NCBI GenBank assembly: GCA_002435755.1
Contig: DIYH01000017.1
Location: forward strand, 62,001 to 126,000
Source: Flammeovirgaceae bacterium UBA6059
GTDB lineage: Bacteria > Bacteroidota > Bacteroidia > Cytophagales > Cyclobacteriaceae
Length of the DNA: 64,000 nucleotides
Reading direction: 5' to 3'
This document shows positions 18,590-28,300 of the stretch, piece after piece. The first letter of the stretch is position 1. The number at the start of each line of letters is the position of its first letter. The notes below the pieces were generated by a model. The model had not been told where the DNA came from and did no database searches. It saw nothing but the letters and a program-made list of their open reading frames with translations. The translations under genes and the position numbers were made by a program.

Positions 18590-20155
18590 TTGGATATTTT
18601 CAAGCGCAAGCAAACACCACAAACCAATGAGCAAGGCCATGAAGCCTTTCTTGATCAAACTCTCTATACCGTCCCAGGTACAAATCAAAAAATCACGTGG
18701 GCTGACAGCATTGAAGGCACTCTAATATTAGGTGCTACAGGTAGCGGAAAATCAAGCGGCCCTGGAAAATTTATCGCCAGGGCAATGCTTAGAAGTGGAT
18801 ACGGTTTTTGTGTGCTGTGCGCTAAGCCAGATGAGCGAAAACGTTGGGAATCCTATATCGAAGCCGAAGGCCGAAGTGAGGATACAGTCATGTTCGATCA
18901 GGAAAGCGGTCTTCAGTTTGATTTCTTATTATATGAACTCAAACGGGAAGGTGCCGGTGCAGGCGACAACCTGAACATGATTAACGGTCTCATGAACTTG
19001 CATGAGCAAAACAAAATCTATTCAGGTGGCGGCGAAACCAAAGAAGAAAAGTTTTGGGATCAGTCTACCAAACGTCTCATTAGCAGATCCATTTCCTTTC
19101 TAAAGCTCGCTAAAGAGGATGTTAGTATTTTCAACATCCGGAAAATCATTGCGCATTGTTTCCAGGGAGATGAAGCCGACAATTTTGGTACAGCGAAAAG
19201 TGATAGCTTGAACTCAGAACTTGACGAGAAAACGCAGCTTGCTGCCAGAACCTATGTTGATGATTTAGCCAAGACCAACTTTTTCGTTCACACACTTGAA
19301 AAAATTCGTAAGCGCGAATTCCAATCAGGATCAAGGGAACTCGAACACAGCCAAATGGTGATCGATTACTGGCTAAAGGAATTTCCGCGTATGTCTGAGA
19401 AAACCACCAGTACGATAATCGAAACGGTAATGGGTATTATCGAACCTTTCATGAATGAAGGTATCTTAAACAGGCAATTTTCAGGCGGCCTCAGTGATGA
19501 ACTAAAACCTGAACGCATCATCCAAAATAGTAAGATCATCATCATAGATTTCCCAATTAAAGAATATGGTCTTGCTGGTGTATACGCCGCATCCATCTAT
19601 AAAACCACCTTTCAAACGGCAATGGAGCGGCGTGATATCGAAAAAGAAACCGATCCTAAACCTGCTGCATTGTGGATTGATGAATATCAGAATTTCTGCA
19701 ATCCGTTGGTTGATAGCCTATTTCAAACTACTGCGCGCAGTGCGTGGGCTGCAACGGTTTATATCACGCAAAACATCAACAACCTATATTTTGTGATGGG
19801 TAGTCAAATGCCTGCAGCTAGAGCCAAGGCCTTACTTGGCAACTTACGGCTTAAATACTTCGCCAATAATGATGATCCGGAAACCAATCACTGGGCATCA
19901 AATATGATTGGCCAGCATCTGACTGATACGGAGCAAACCAGTTATGGTGAAGGCAGGTCAATCACCAAAACCAAAAGCCAGCAAATGCAATACCGCCTTA
20001 CACCAGATCACTTTACGACCCTAAAAACAGGCCGCAAAGCCAACAAGTACAAGGTTGAAGTGGTAATATTCAAATCCGGTAAAAGGTGGAATATACAAGG
20101 ACTCAATGGCGAAAGTGAAGAAAGGAACTATGAGATCGTAGCATTTGATCAATAA
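18590..20155 (+). CDS. VirD4/TraG-type conjugative coupling ATPase
   Basis: 521 residues with a Walker A motif GATGSGKSSG at residues 48-57, a Walker B AALWIDEYQNF near residue 360 and a C-terminal block (GNLRLKYFANNDDPETNHWA, MIGQHL) typical of type IV coupling proteins that pump relaxase-bound DNA into a secretion channel. There is no N-terminal membrane domain, unlike standard VirD4. The membrane proteins at 22704 and 24670 might supply the anchor. The start is a TTG at 18590. A substantial minus-strand module separates it from the other mobilization genes, suggesting insertion of cargo into an older operon. Confidence 0.85.
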   Translation: MDIFKRKQTPQTNEQGHEAFLDQTLYTVPGTNQKITWADSIEGTLILGATGSGKSSGPGKFIARAMLRSGYGFCVLCAKPDERKRWESYIEAEGRSEDTVMFDQESGLQFDFLLYELKREGAGAGDNLNMINGLMNLHEQNKIYSGGGETKEEKFWDQSTKRLISRSISFLKLAKEDVSIFNIRKIIAHCFQGDEADNFGTAKSDSLNSELDEKTQLAARTYVDDLAKTNFFVHTLEKIRKREFQSGSRELEHSQMVIDYWLKEFPRMSEKTTSTIIETVMGIIEPFMNEGILNRQFSGGLSDELKPERIIQNSKIIIIDFPIKEYGLAGVYAASIYKTTFQTAMERRDIEKETDPKPAALWIDEYQNFCNPLVDSLFQTTARSAWAATVYITQNINNLYFVMGSQMPAARAKALLGNLRLKYFANNDDPETNHWASNMIGQHLTDTEQTSYGEGRSITKTKSQQMQYRLTPDHFTTLKTGRKANKYKVEVVIFKSGKRWNIQGLNGESEERNYEIVAFDQ

Positions 20156-20212
20156 GGCTGGTTGCAATAGCTGCTCAATGAGCAATGAAGTGAAATTGAT
20201 CTTCCGTTCAAC

Positions 20213-20692
20213 TCAAAGTGCCAAACTATTTTGCTTTTTATCCCACAAACCCTCGATACTGAAATTATTTTCGATACAATAATTCAACGCACGCTTTACG
20301 ACATCTATATTTGGTAATTTCTTGTTTCGACCCAAATTGTCATTCATATCCTTTAGCCTTTCCAAATAAAATGTGAACGATTCCAGAACGTCTTGATCTG
20401 AGGGAGAACCTTGTGAACCAGCTGCCTCGAAGTCTTTAACAAGTTTAAATTTCTCTCTATCCATCTTATCATCAGCAACTGAAAACGTGTCCCAAAAGAG
20501 ATTGTTGTATTCAACGTTCCAGTTATGATCCTCAAGGTGCTTCATGTGCCAATATAGATTTCTCCTAAAGGCAGGCACTTCATCTTGATCGCTGAGTGAT
20601 AGAAAAACATGGATGAAGTTTCTTATATTCTGATTGTAGAAATAGTTAATCTTATTTCTCCCTATTGGCGAGTTGTTATGGATATATAACAT
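20213..20692 (-). CDS. Hypothetical protein, second gene of a two-gene cargo module
   Basis: 159 residues, helical and charged, no signal peptide, membrane helix or recognised motif. It lies 22 bp after the 556-residue gene and on the same strand, opposite to the surrounding mobilization genes. The two are therefore likely one transcript inserted as a unit. An immunity, partner or regulatory role for the larger protein is a guess from context only. Confidence 0.6.
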   Translation of the reverse strand: MLYIHNNSPIGRNKINYFYNQNIRNFIHVFLSLSDQDEVPAFRRNLYWHMKHLEDHNWNVEYNNLFWDTFSVADDKMDREKFKLVKDFEAAGSQGSPSDQDVLESFTFYLERLKDMNDNLGRNKKLPNIDVVKRALNYCIENNFSIEGLWDKKQNSLAL

Positions 20693-20714
20693 GCTGTTAT
20701 CGATGAGGCAACAC

Positions 20715-22385
20715 TTAACTCACTACTAGTCTATCGTCTCGGTGCTTAACGAAAGATACAATGCTTTCAAGAATATTTCCTTCCAATTCTTCAAATAAAT
20801 TAGAGTAGCTCACTATTTCGACTCCCAATTCCCTTAAAGCTAGAATTCTATCTGACATTATTTCTATAAAATCACCGTTTAAATCCTTTTCTTTTTTATA
20901 CAAAATCATACAATTAGGAACATAGCTCAACGCCCATCCAAGCTGAACCATGGTAAAAGAATACTTTGCAGTGCTTTCAACAATAGCTACAAAATATCGA
21001 GTCCGTTTTAGTTGGTTGAGACTTTCAAATGGTATCTCTTCGTCGTTATTCTTGTTAAGAGGTGCTTTGACGGCTTGTACAAAACCAAGCCTGGTTTCCA
21101 CTTTCTTCGCCAGAATAGCAATTGAGGAATTTAGCTTGTCGAACTCCTTATTGTTATTAAAGGACAGCTCCATATTGTTCAAATCACCATCATTGTCACC
21201 CACAGAATAAGAGGTTTGAGGAAATGAAATAAACAGCGTTGGTTTTTTGTAATCTGCTAACCACCTGTGTCTGCTCTCGCGAAAACGCTTTCGCCGGTGC
21301 TGAGTAGACTCAAAATCAACGATGTTTGTTCTCGCTTTTGGTACGAGATAATGATTGCGTCTTTTTACAGCCAAAAATTCGTATATGCTTTCATTTAGTT
21401 TTTCAGCACAAGTTTCTCGTCCATTTTTGTAATCGAACAAAAATGGAGTGATTAAAGGATTTCCACTCCTGTCTTTTTTTAAGTCTTTTATAATTACATC
21501 ATCGATCACTTCACCAACTAGACTGCCGCTATATATTCTGGTTGCATCAAAAGTAGTATATGTGGCAAATACGTACCTGTAGTCTTCCTTAAACTCAGCT
21601 TTAAAATGCAGATTCCTAGTCTTTTTCTTGTTTGACAAATCGAGCATTAGCACATCATTCTTCCCAATACTTGACCAAAGACCAGTATAATCATGGCTGT
21701 CAGCACCGGGAATATTGTCAAATTCGGCCCAACCCTCTGAGCTTTGTTCTTTTTCAATAACATTATTGTAAAACCTCACCACGCTACGGGCGATTTTGGG
21801 TGGAGTTTCATAATTATCTGAGCGCACATAAAGAAAATAGAAGAACCAGGTACTTTGTAAGTCACCCTTCAGATATGCCTCAGACCTCTTATAGCACTCT
21901 TTACAAGAGTGGTTATTCTTCAAAGCTTGATTATGTATTGTCGAATTTCGGACCGAACCCTCACTACCCGACGACTTTATATCTACATCATGGCTGTTAC
22001 CATAATCCATTAAGAACTTAAAATACTCTTCAGCAGCATCTATGTAAAAATCCGCTTTGTCAATCCACCCTTCTATCCTTGCCGTGCTCTCCCTCTGTGC
22101 CGCTACTGGTTGATGAGCACACATTCTCAAACCTGCTTTGCATTCTGCGACCATCGAATGCATGAGTCCATTTGACCTATGCAAGGTACTTCTAATACCA
22201 TCTAGTTCAGGGTCATTAATCCACTCTTCTAGAGCCTTCGTCCCTTTGCCACCTTTGTAACCATTTTCGTGCTTTTGGATCTTCTTATCGACTTTTCTGA
22301 ATTCTTCCCATTTATCTCGTCCCTTTGATAGATAATTAATCCAACCCAGTTTTTCAAAGTCCTCATTTGACATATCCTTACTCAC
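20715..22385 (-). CDS. Large cargo protein with TIR/deoxyribosyltransferase-like C-terminal domain; candidate defence protein
   Basis: 556 residues. The N-terminal 180 residues are helical (repeated paired helices, HSCKECYKRSEAYL with a CxxC). The middle part (about 185-370) is mixed alpha/beta. From about residue 385 a Rossmann-like domain begins (KKPTLFISFP...) and continues with LKRTRYFVAIVES, FTMVQLGWALSYVPNCMILY and a final GVEIVSYSNLFEEL. This order of strand, acidic helix (VQLGWAL, compare the ELG motif) and strand resembles TIR or nucleoside deoxyribosyltransferase-like NAD-processing domains of anti-phage proteins. Catalytic residues cannot be assigned with confidence. It is a cargo gene on the opposite strand within a mobile element, the usual setting for defence systems. 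Confidence 0.55.
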   Translation of the reverse strand: MSKDMSNEDFEKLGWINYLSKGRDKWEEFRKVDKKIQKHENGYKGGKGTKALEEWINDPELDGIRSTLHRSNGLMHSMVAECKAGLRMCAHQPVAAQRESTARIEGWIDKADFYIDAAEEYFKFLMDYGNSHDVDIKSSGSEGSVRNSTIHNQALKNNHSCKECYKRSEAYLKGDLQSTWFFYFLYVRSDNYETPPKIARSVVRFYNNVIEKEQSSEGWAEFDNIPGADSHDYTGLWSSIGKNDVLMLDLSNKKKTRNLHFKAEFKEDYRYVFATYTTFDATRIYSGSLVGEVIDDVIIKDLKKDRSGNPLITPFLFDYKNGRETCAEKLNESIYEFLAVKRRNHYLVPKARTNIVDFESTQHRRKRFRESRHRWLADYKKPTLFISFPQTSYSVGDNDGDLNNMELSFNNNKEFDKLNSSIAILAKKVETRLGFVQAVKAPLNKNNDEEIPFESLNQLKRTRYFVAIVESTAKYSFTMVQLGWALSYVPNCMILYKKEKDLNGDFIEIMSDRILALRELGVEIVSYSNLFEELEGNILESIVSFVKHRDDRLVVS

Positions 22386-22703
22386 GAATACTCAGTTTTT
22401 ACAAAATTATAAATCCGACAATTTCCGGCTTTTTCCGGTAAATGACAAATTGCTTTGTTTTCGTGAGAAACGGAATTCCATGTCACCTAATGGAAATTTC
22501 CGGCAGCCCGTGTACTTCCGCTCTATACTGTTGATTTATAATTACTTACAAAGGAGATTTATCGATGCCCCAAGATCAGATTATGCAATTTTTCAACGAA
22601 AAGATCTTCAATATAAAAATTCAATAAGGTCAAATATGGTTCGCGGAGCTAAGTTTTCCTCGACGAGTAAGTGATCTGATTATAACCTATAAAACCGCTA
22701 AAA
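22386..22703. other. Intergenic region with divergent promoters and a possible 20-codon ORF
   Basis: Spacer between the minus-strand cargo module and the plus-strand mobilization genes. It contains several TTTCCGG repeats (22420-22505). There is also a good ribosome site (AAGGAG at 22551) 8 bases before an ATG at 22565 that encodes only MPQDQIMQFFNEKIFNIKIQ before TAA at 22625. This could be a leader peptide or a truncated gene. A longer overlapping ORF in another frame is not convincing. Confidence 0.3.
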
Positions 22704-23888
22704 ATGAGAAATCTATTTAAACGCCTTTTAGAGGCCCTCTCTTCCTTGCGCAAAGCGTTTGGAAGCGAAAGAAAAATGCCGCGTATGCTTTGTGGCACGC
22801 TCCTAAACCTTAAGTCCCTTGCATATAGTCAAGGGCTTGCAGACGGCCTGGCTGGAAAAGCCAGTAATTGTGAAGACCTAGATGTGCTTAGCAGCTGGAA
22901 GGGCAATGTCACCGCATTTACGATTCAGCTTGTGGCTAAAGATAAAAAAACACTAGCCTCCGCTAATGTACAGTTTGAGAATGTATCTATCCTGCTTAAT
23001 CAATCATGGGAGAGCAGAACCAAAAAATTCGCAGCACAAATGGTTGAGAAATGGGCCACTGCAAATGAAGAAGTGCTACTGCGCTACGGAGAAGTACAAG
23101 CAAAAATTACCTCCACGCGCAATGCACAAAAGAACGCTCATGAAGCCCTCTATGCTGAAATTCAAAAACTTGGAGGTACGCCGCCGTCAGCGCGCTCCTT
23201 CATGGATGGTACAACAGCAATACGGGCAACCATAATATTAAACACGGTACTTGAGACTATTTTGAGTTACCCAGCACTTGATGCGCACGGCATTCCGATG
23301 GGGGCCTTATCAATACTTATCTGTCTCGTTTTTGGTATTCTTCTTGGGTTAAGTTGCCACCAATTTGGAGCAGCATGCGCCGAAGATCACAAATTGAGCC
23401 AGCTCTCTTGGTTAGGTGTCGCCGTTTCCATCGTCGTAATTGTGATTGGCATACGGGCAACAGCTCCACCACCCATCGATCCTGCCACTGAGCATATGGA
23501 CAGTACCCTATTGGCTTTTTTGAATGTAATCTTATTAATAGTTGGATTACTCTTAGGGGAACGTGTTAACCGCTATCGCGAGTATTTCAAAGCTGTTGAG
23601 CAGGTAGAACAAATTCCAGTAAAACTCGACGAATTGGCAACAAAAGAGACCCTGAAGGAAGAGGAGCTTCAACATGTCAATGACAAGTTTGACGGAATCG
23701 TGGTTCTTCAGGCTAACGAGGAAATCAAAGAACTTCAAAGCAAGCGTAGCCACGCGGAAGTTCTCATAGCCGAATCCACTGCAAAGATTGAGATCATTAA
23801 TAATCTATGCACCAGCTGGATAAGCGAAGGATTGGCAGAGCTGAAAACGGCTTATCAAAAGGGCTATAGTCAATCACCATATCTCTAA
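22704..23888 (+). CDS. Mobilization-region membrane protein with coiled-coil arms
   Basis: 394 residues. An N-terminal charged and helical region (about 1-170) is followed by three or four membrane helices (IPMGALSILICLVFGILLGL, LGVAVSIVVIVIGI, LLAFLNVILLIVGLLLGERV). A cytoplasmic helical tail with heptad-like charge pattern (LKEEELQHVNDKFDG...) completes it. It has the layout of membrane-anchored accessory proteins but no recognised domain. It heads a four-gene plus-strand run ending with the relaxase and may anchor the soluble coupling ATPase; that role is inference. Confidence 0.65.
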   Translation: MRNLFKRLLEALSSLRKAFGSERKMPRMLCGTLLNLKSLAYSQGLADGLAGKASNCEDLDVLSSWKGNVTAFTIQLVAKDKKTLASANVQFENVSILLNQSWESRTKKFAAQMVEKWATANEEVLLRYGEVQAKITSTRNAQKNAHEALYAEIQKLGGTPPSARSFMDGTTAIRATIILNTVLETILSYPALDAHGIPMGALSILICLVFGILLGLSCHQFGAACAEDHKLSQLSWLGVAVSIVVIVIGIRATAPPPIDPATEHMDSTLLAFLNVILLIVGLLLGERVNRYREYFKAVEQVEQIPVKLDELATKETLKEEELQHVNDKFDGIVVLQANEEIKELQSKRSHAEVLIAESTAKIEIINNLCTSWISEGLAELKTAYQKGYSQSPYL

Positions 23889-23915
23889 ATCCATTATCCT
23901 TTAAAGTAAGAAATC

Positions 23916-24686
23916 ATGAAAGTAACTACACTTATTCTACTACTCGCTACCAGCACCTTTTTACAATTGGGGTGCGACGAACTGAGCAATGACATCAAAG
24001 CTCCGAAAGATACTATCGGGGTGATGATCTCGATGGATATTAGCGACTCTCCTAATCAGGATCGCTATCCAACAGCCGACGAGCTGTACAACTACATTTT
24101 AGTAATAACTGGGCTGGATAAACGACAAAACTATTTCGCGCCCGGTATATTGGTTAGCTTTTCCGTCATCGGTGAAGAACTGCAACCTCAAATCTCACAG
24201 GTTCTGCTTGAACCAGGGACAAATTGGTTTATAGATAATACACGAACCCGTCACAGACAGGTCAAAGCGTTTTTGGTGTCTCTGCGCGAGCAAGTTGACC
24301 GGTTTATTAATCAACCCAAGGATCATCAAGCCACCAATATCGCAAGCAGCTTGTCTTATCAGTTCGAGGTAATAAAGGAAGCGAGCTTTTCAGATAGCAC
24401 CTTTGTCCTCATCTTAACTGATGGTCTGCAAGTTGGACAAGGTTTAAACATGGAGAAGTTAAACGGATCTCCCTCTGACAGCATTGCATTTCAACAGCTG
24501 CAACAGCTTTGTTCCTTTGGTGACCTCTCTGGTTTTAATGTAACACTTCTAAGCAGTCCAATTGCCGATAGAAGGGTTATCACAAATAGAGCCCTTCATA
24601 ACTGGACAGATATTCTTGAAAGCTCTGGGGCAAGAGCGCGCATAAGGTCGAACTTAATCACTGAAGCTCATGTCGCAGACCTCTAG
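23916..24686 (+). CDS. Lipoprotein with von Willebrand factor A-like domain
   Basis: A lipoprotein signal ends LQLGC (Cys at residue 20). The mature domain starts GVMISMDISDS, which fits the DxSxS metal-binding motif of vWA domains, and later FVLILTDGLQVG fits the second metal-ligand strand (TDG). Between them lies the long helix-rich segment typical of the fold, with the ATNIASSLSY element. vWA lipoproteins usually mediate metal-dependent protein contacts in the periplasm or at the surface. It overlaps the next gene by 17 bp, so both belong to one transcript of the mobilization region. Confidence 0.75.
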   Translation: MKVTTLILLLATSTFLQLGCDELSNDIKAPKDTIGVMISMDISDSPNQDRYPTADELYNYILVITGLDKRQNYFAPGILVSFSVIGEELQPQISQVLLEPGTNWFIDNTRTRHRQVKAFLVSLREQVDRFINQPKDHQATNIASSLSYQFEVIKEASFSDSTFVLILTDGLQVGQGLNMEKLNGSPSDSIAFQQLQQLCSFGDLSGFNVTLLSSPIADRRVITNRALHNWTDILESSGARARIRSNLITEAHVADL

Positions 24687-25386
24687 ATCAAATCAAGATC
24701 CCGGTAATTACCAAAGCAAACGATATGGTGATCTACCGATCTTCTACAAGATACTAAAATTCCCATTTTTAGGTATGATGCTATTCAAGACCAAGCAATG
24801 GATTTTTAGTATTGTAATGGGGCTGCTCGAATTTCAAACGGCTGCCTTGGGCCGCTGTTATACTGTGTTCTTCCGTTATCATTTTGGATCAAGAGACACC
24901 GGAATTTTACTTATTCTCATGTCTTTCTTTAGTCTTATCACAGCGAATTCCATGGCTATTCACTGGCTGCTAAAACCTGTCTTGGTTTTTTTCGTGCCGC
25001 TGGTTCCCATCTTCACAACTTGGGCTGAAACCTGGGATTTGCTTACAGTTTATGTCCACTCCAAACCCATGGTTGTATTCACCGCTTTAAATCTTGCTCT
25101 TGGATTGGGGCATTTGCTCTACACCCACTTAAAGCGTCCAAAAAGGCTTACAGGCAAAGGGGTGAGTTGGCTCTATACTTTACTGAAGAGGATCATACCT
25201 GTGAAACGAATGACAATCTATTTTTTCGAAGTTCTCATTGTTTCAATAATAGCCTACATATTTTGGGTGCATTTTGATGATAAAGTATTTGCAATGTTCT
25301 TATGGATTTGCGCAGGTTCAGAATTGATCAATTTGCTCAAGGAACTATCAGAAACAAGCGAGCGCGAAGCGATTTTGAAAGCCTAA
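24670..25386 (+). CDS. Polytopic membrane protein of the mobilization region
   Basis: 238 residues with about five hydrophobic helices (WIFSIVMGLLEF, TGILLILMSFFSLIT, WLLKPVLVFFVPLVPIF, MVVFTALNLALGLGHLL, FEVLIVSIIAYIFW). The N-terminus is cytoplasmic and Gln/Ser-rich. It overlaps the vWA lipoprotein gene and precedes the relaxase by about 150 bp. I do not recognise the family. A role at the membrane in transfer, for instance docking of relaxase or coupling protein, is suggested only by position. Confidence 0.65.
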   Translation: MSQTSRSNQDPGNYQSKRYGDLPIFYKILKFPFLGMMLFKTKQWIFSIVMGLLEFQTAALGRCYTVFFRYHFGSRDTGILLILMSFFSLITANSMAIHWLLKPVLVFFVPLVPIFTTWAETWDLLTVYVHSKPMVVFTALNLALGLGHLLYTHLKRPKRLTGKGVSWLYTLLKRIIPVKRMTIYFFEVLIVSIIAYIFWVHFDDKVFAMFLWICAGSELINLLKELSETSEREAILKA

Positions 25387-25539
25387 TACCGCTGTATGCA
25401 AATAAGACTTTATTCCTAAAACTTATTGCAGATTATCTGAAAATCGAAAATACTGATGATACATAGCCCGGCAATCCGACTCAATTTTAGTGAGCAATTT
25501 GACGGGCATATTTCCTCACTTCATTAGACAAAGATTAAA

Positions 25540-28290
25540 ATGTTGCGTATCACTCCAAGTTATAGCCCACAAGCCGCCGTCGCCTATTTTTTAGAGGCAC
25601 TTTCCAAAGAGGGTGGCTCCTATTATTTAGACCAACAGGTCTACGCCGAATTTGGAGGCCGGGCCAGCAGACTTTTAGGTATATACCGACAGAAAATCAC
25701 GAAAGAGGTCTTCGCGCAGCTCGCTCACAACATCCACCCGCAGACAGGCAAGCGGTTAACGGTGAAGAACGCTCTTAATCGTAAGGCTGGCTATGATTAT
25801 ACTTTTAATGCCAGCAAGAGTGTGAGCGTTTTATACAGCATAAATCAAGATGACCAGATTTTAGCTGCTCATCAAAAGGCGGTGGATTTCGCTGCCAAGA
25901 TGATTGAAGCTGACAGCCAGACACAAGCCAATGATGCAAAAACTCGAAACTACCAGGATACCAAAAATTTAGCCTGGGGAAGGTTCGACCATTTTACCGC
26001 CCGTCCTGTAGAAGACAATGGGCGCTATATCCCCGATCCTCAGCTCCATTCTCATCTATATATTTTCAATCTGACGCACAACCAAACAAAAGATAGGTTT
26101 CAGGCGGTTGAACTTGGTAATGTTCATAGGCAGGCGGGTTTCTATGAAGCCTTGTATCATTCAGTTTTAAGCCATGAATTAAACCAGATCGGCTACTCAA
26201 CGCGCCTGACCAAAGACCGCTTTGAAATTCAAGGTGTTTCACAAGCCATTATTGATAAATTCAGCAACCGCACGCACCTTATCAATAAAATTGCTCAGGA
26301 AAAAAACTTAGGGGTCAAAGAGAAAGCCGCTTTAGGTGCCAAGACAAGGCTTAAAAAGGACAAATCGATCAAGCAAGAGGAACTAGATGCTTTCTGGAGA
26401 GATCGACTTACAGAGTCGGAGCTTAACACCTTACTCAACCTGAAAGGGAAACATTTTGATAAGCCGAAACCCATCACGCCTCAACAGGCCATTGAACACA
26501 GCCTCTCCCATTTCTTAGAGCGCAACTCAACGATCGCCGAAAAAAAGCTTCTAGCCAAAGCCCTATCCATGAGTTACGGCACACTGCGGTTAGAAGAGCT
26601 ACAAAAGGCACTTAATGATCGCACAGACATAATACGCGCTAAGGATAATCACATCATGACCCTCACCACCCAAGATATGCTTCATCAGGAAAATATGATG
26701 ATCAAAAAAGCAGTAGAAGGTAAAGGCAAGTTTAAACCGATCAATAAGGCTTATACCATCCAGCAAGAAATACTAAACACAAATCAAAGAAAAGCAGTCC
26801 ATACCCTGCTAAACTCCAAATGCCAATTTAATATCCTTAAAGGCGTCGCAGGCAGCGGCAAAACCTCACTTTTATCTGAGGTGGTCGCAGGTGCTCGCCT
26901 GGCTGGGAAGCCTGTTTACGGGGTCGCTCCGAGTTCCCAGGCAACCCAAGTTTTATCGGAAACGTTGCCCTCGCACACAATAGCCTCTCTCCTAACAGAT
27001 AAAACAAAGCAACAACAACTTAAGGATGGGTTGTTGATTGTTGATGAAAGCGGGATGTGCGGGGTAAAAACACTTTCTAAAATCATTGATATCGCCCGAA
27101 GAAATCAAACTCACGTCATTTTCAGCGGTGATACAAAGCAATTAGGGCCGGTTGAATATGGTGACGGACAAAAAATCTTAGAGCAAAAGGCCAAGCTCAC
27201 AACAGCTCAGGTGAATGAGGTTGTTCGCCAAAAACCACAGCAGTTTCGCGAAGCTGTCACCCAAATCAGCAAGGGCAAAACTGTGGATGGCTTTCAAAAA
27301 TTGGATCAGATGAAAGCGATTGTAGAGATCGAAGATCATGATGCGCGTATTCAAAAAATCTCAGAAGACTATGTGCGCTCAATCTCCAGTAAGCGTTCCG
27401 CCCTTATTATCAGTCCAACACACGCCGAAGGGAATTTAATCTCGAATAAGGTACGCTCCATTCTCAAAGAAAAAGGTGTGATCAAAGGCAAAGAGCGTAG
27501 CTTTGAAACATTACGCTCTCTCTCTTTTACCAATCAGGAAAAGCAAACGCCTCATAGTTTCGAACATAAGCAAATCCTGCGCTTCAGCAAGAAGGCCGGC
27601 CAAGACTATAAAGCCGGTAGTCATCATATGGTAGTTATTAATCCAAAATCACAAGAGCCGGAGCTGCTAAATCTGGGCACAAAACTCATAAAGCCAATTC
27701 CCTTTGAAAAGCCCGGCAGCTTTGAGGTCTATCGGCAAGAACAGACAGTCATCGCTGTTGGCGATAAGATTAGACTGACGAATAACACTTACACTTTAGA
27801 GAAAACAAAGACGAATAACGGCACAACGCACACCGTCAAAGGTTTTTCCAAAGAAGGCGATATCAAGCTCGAAAATGGTAAAACCCTCTCAAAACTCGAG
27901 AAGCACTTTAAAAATGGCTATGTGGAGACCGTATTTTCATCTCAGGGTAAAACAACGCAAGATTGCTTTATCTCAATGTCAGATCTCAGTTACGGCGCCA
28001 CCAGTCAGGAAAGCTTTTATGTGGCCGTCTCAAGAGCAACCCACCAGGTCAAGCTCTATACACCTGATAAATCAGACTTAAAGAAAGCCATCATGAAAAG
28101 TACCGCATCGCCGAGTGCAAGCGACATTGCTGAGGCTCATCATGAACGCATGCAGCTAGAACGTAGACAACGCAGCTATCACCAAATAATCCAGAATAAA
28201 AAGTCCAGAACACATGAAAAACATCGAGAGCAACACCCAGGTTCAAACCGTGTTCAATCAAGAAATTCAAACACCAAGCACCTCGAATAA
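25540..28290 (+). CDS. MobF-family relaxase-helicase (TrwC/TraI type)
   Basis: 916 residues. The N-terminal relaxase domain has the paired candidate nucleophiles Tyr28-Tyr29, the GYDYTFNASKSVSVLYSI block and the metal-binding triad His151, His170 and His172 (HFTARPV ... DPQLHSH), all typical of MobF. The second half is a RecD-like superfamily 1 helicase: Walker A GVAGSGKTSLL near residue 435, Walker B LLIVDESGMCG, the SGDTKQLGPVEYG block and a C-terminal VYVAVSRATHQVKLYT-like motif. It would nick oriT, stay bound to the strand and unwind it. The 150-bp gap upstream (25387-25539) is the likeliest place for oriT, though I cannot point to the nick site. Confidence 0.92.
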   Translation: MLRITPSYSPQAAVAYFLEALSKEGGSYYLDQQVYAEFGGRASRLLGIYRQKITKEVFAQLAHNIHPQTGKRLTVKNALNRKAGYDYTFNASKSVSVLYSINQDDQILAAHQKAVDFAAKMIEADSQTQANDAKTRNYQDTKNLAWGRFDHFTARPVEDNGRYIPDPQLHSHLYIFNLTHNQTKDRFQAVELGNVHRQAGFYEALYHSVLSHELNQIGYSTRLTKDRFEIQGVSQAIIDKFSNRTHLINKIAQEKNLGVKEKAALGAKTRLKKDKSIKQEELDAFWRDRLTESELNTLLNLKGKHFDKPKPITPQQAIEHSLSHFLERNSTIAEKKLLAKALSMSYGTLRLEELQKALNDRTDIIRAKDNHIMTLTTQDMLHQENMMIKKAVEGKGKFKPINKAYTIQQEILNTNQRKAVHTLLNSKCQFNILKGVAGSGKTSLLSEVVAGARLAGKPVYGVAPSSQATQVLSETLPSHTIASLLTDKTKQQQLKDGLLIVDESGMCGVKTLSKIIDIARRNQTHVIFSGDTKQLGPVEYGDGQKILEQKAKLTTAQVNEVVRQKPQQFREAVTQISKGKTVDGFQKLDQMKAIVEIEDHDARIQKISEDYVRSISSKRSALIISPTHAEGNLISNKVRSILKEKGVIKGKERSFETLRSLSFTNQEKQTPHSFEHKQILRFSKKAGQDYKAGSHHMVVINPKSQEPELLNLGTKLIKPIPFEKPGSFEVYRQEQTVIAVGDKIRLTNNTYTLEKTKTNNGTTHTVKGFSKEGDIKLENGKTLSKLEKHFKNGYVETVFSSQGKTTQDCFISMSDLSYGATSQESFYVAVSRATHQVKLYTPDKSDLKKAIMKSTASPSASDIAEAHHERMQLERRQRSYHQIIQNKKSRTHEKHREQHPGSNRVQSRNSNTKHLE

Positions 28291-28300
28291 CGATGGACAC

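Noticed and set aside
22450..22674. 74-codon plus-strand ORF upstream of the membrane protein
   Set aside because: The better ribosome site in the same stretch points to a different frame (22565), and the ORF has no family pattern.
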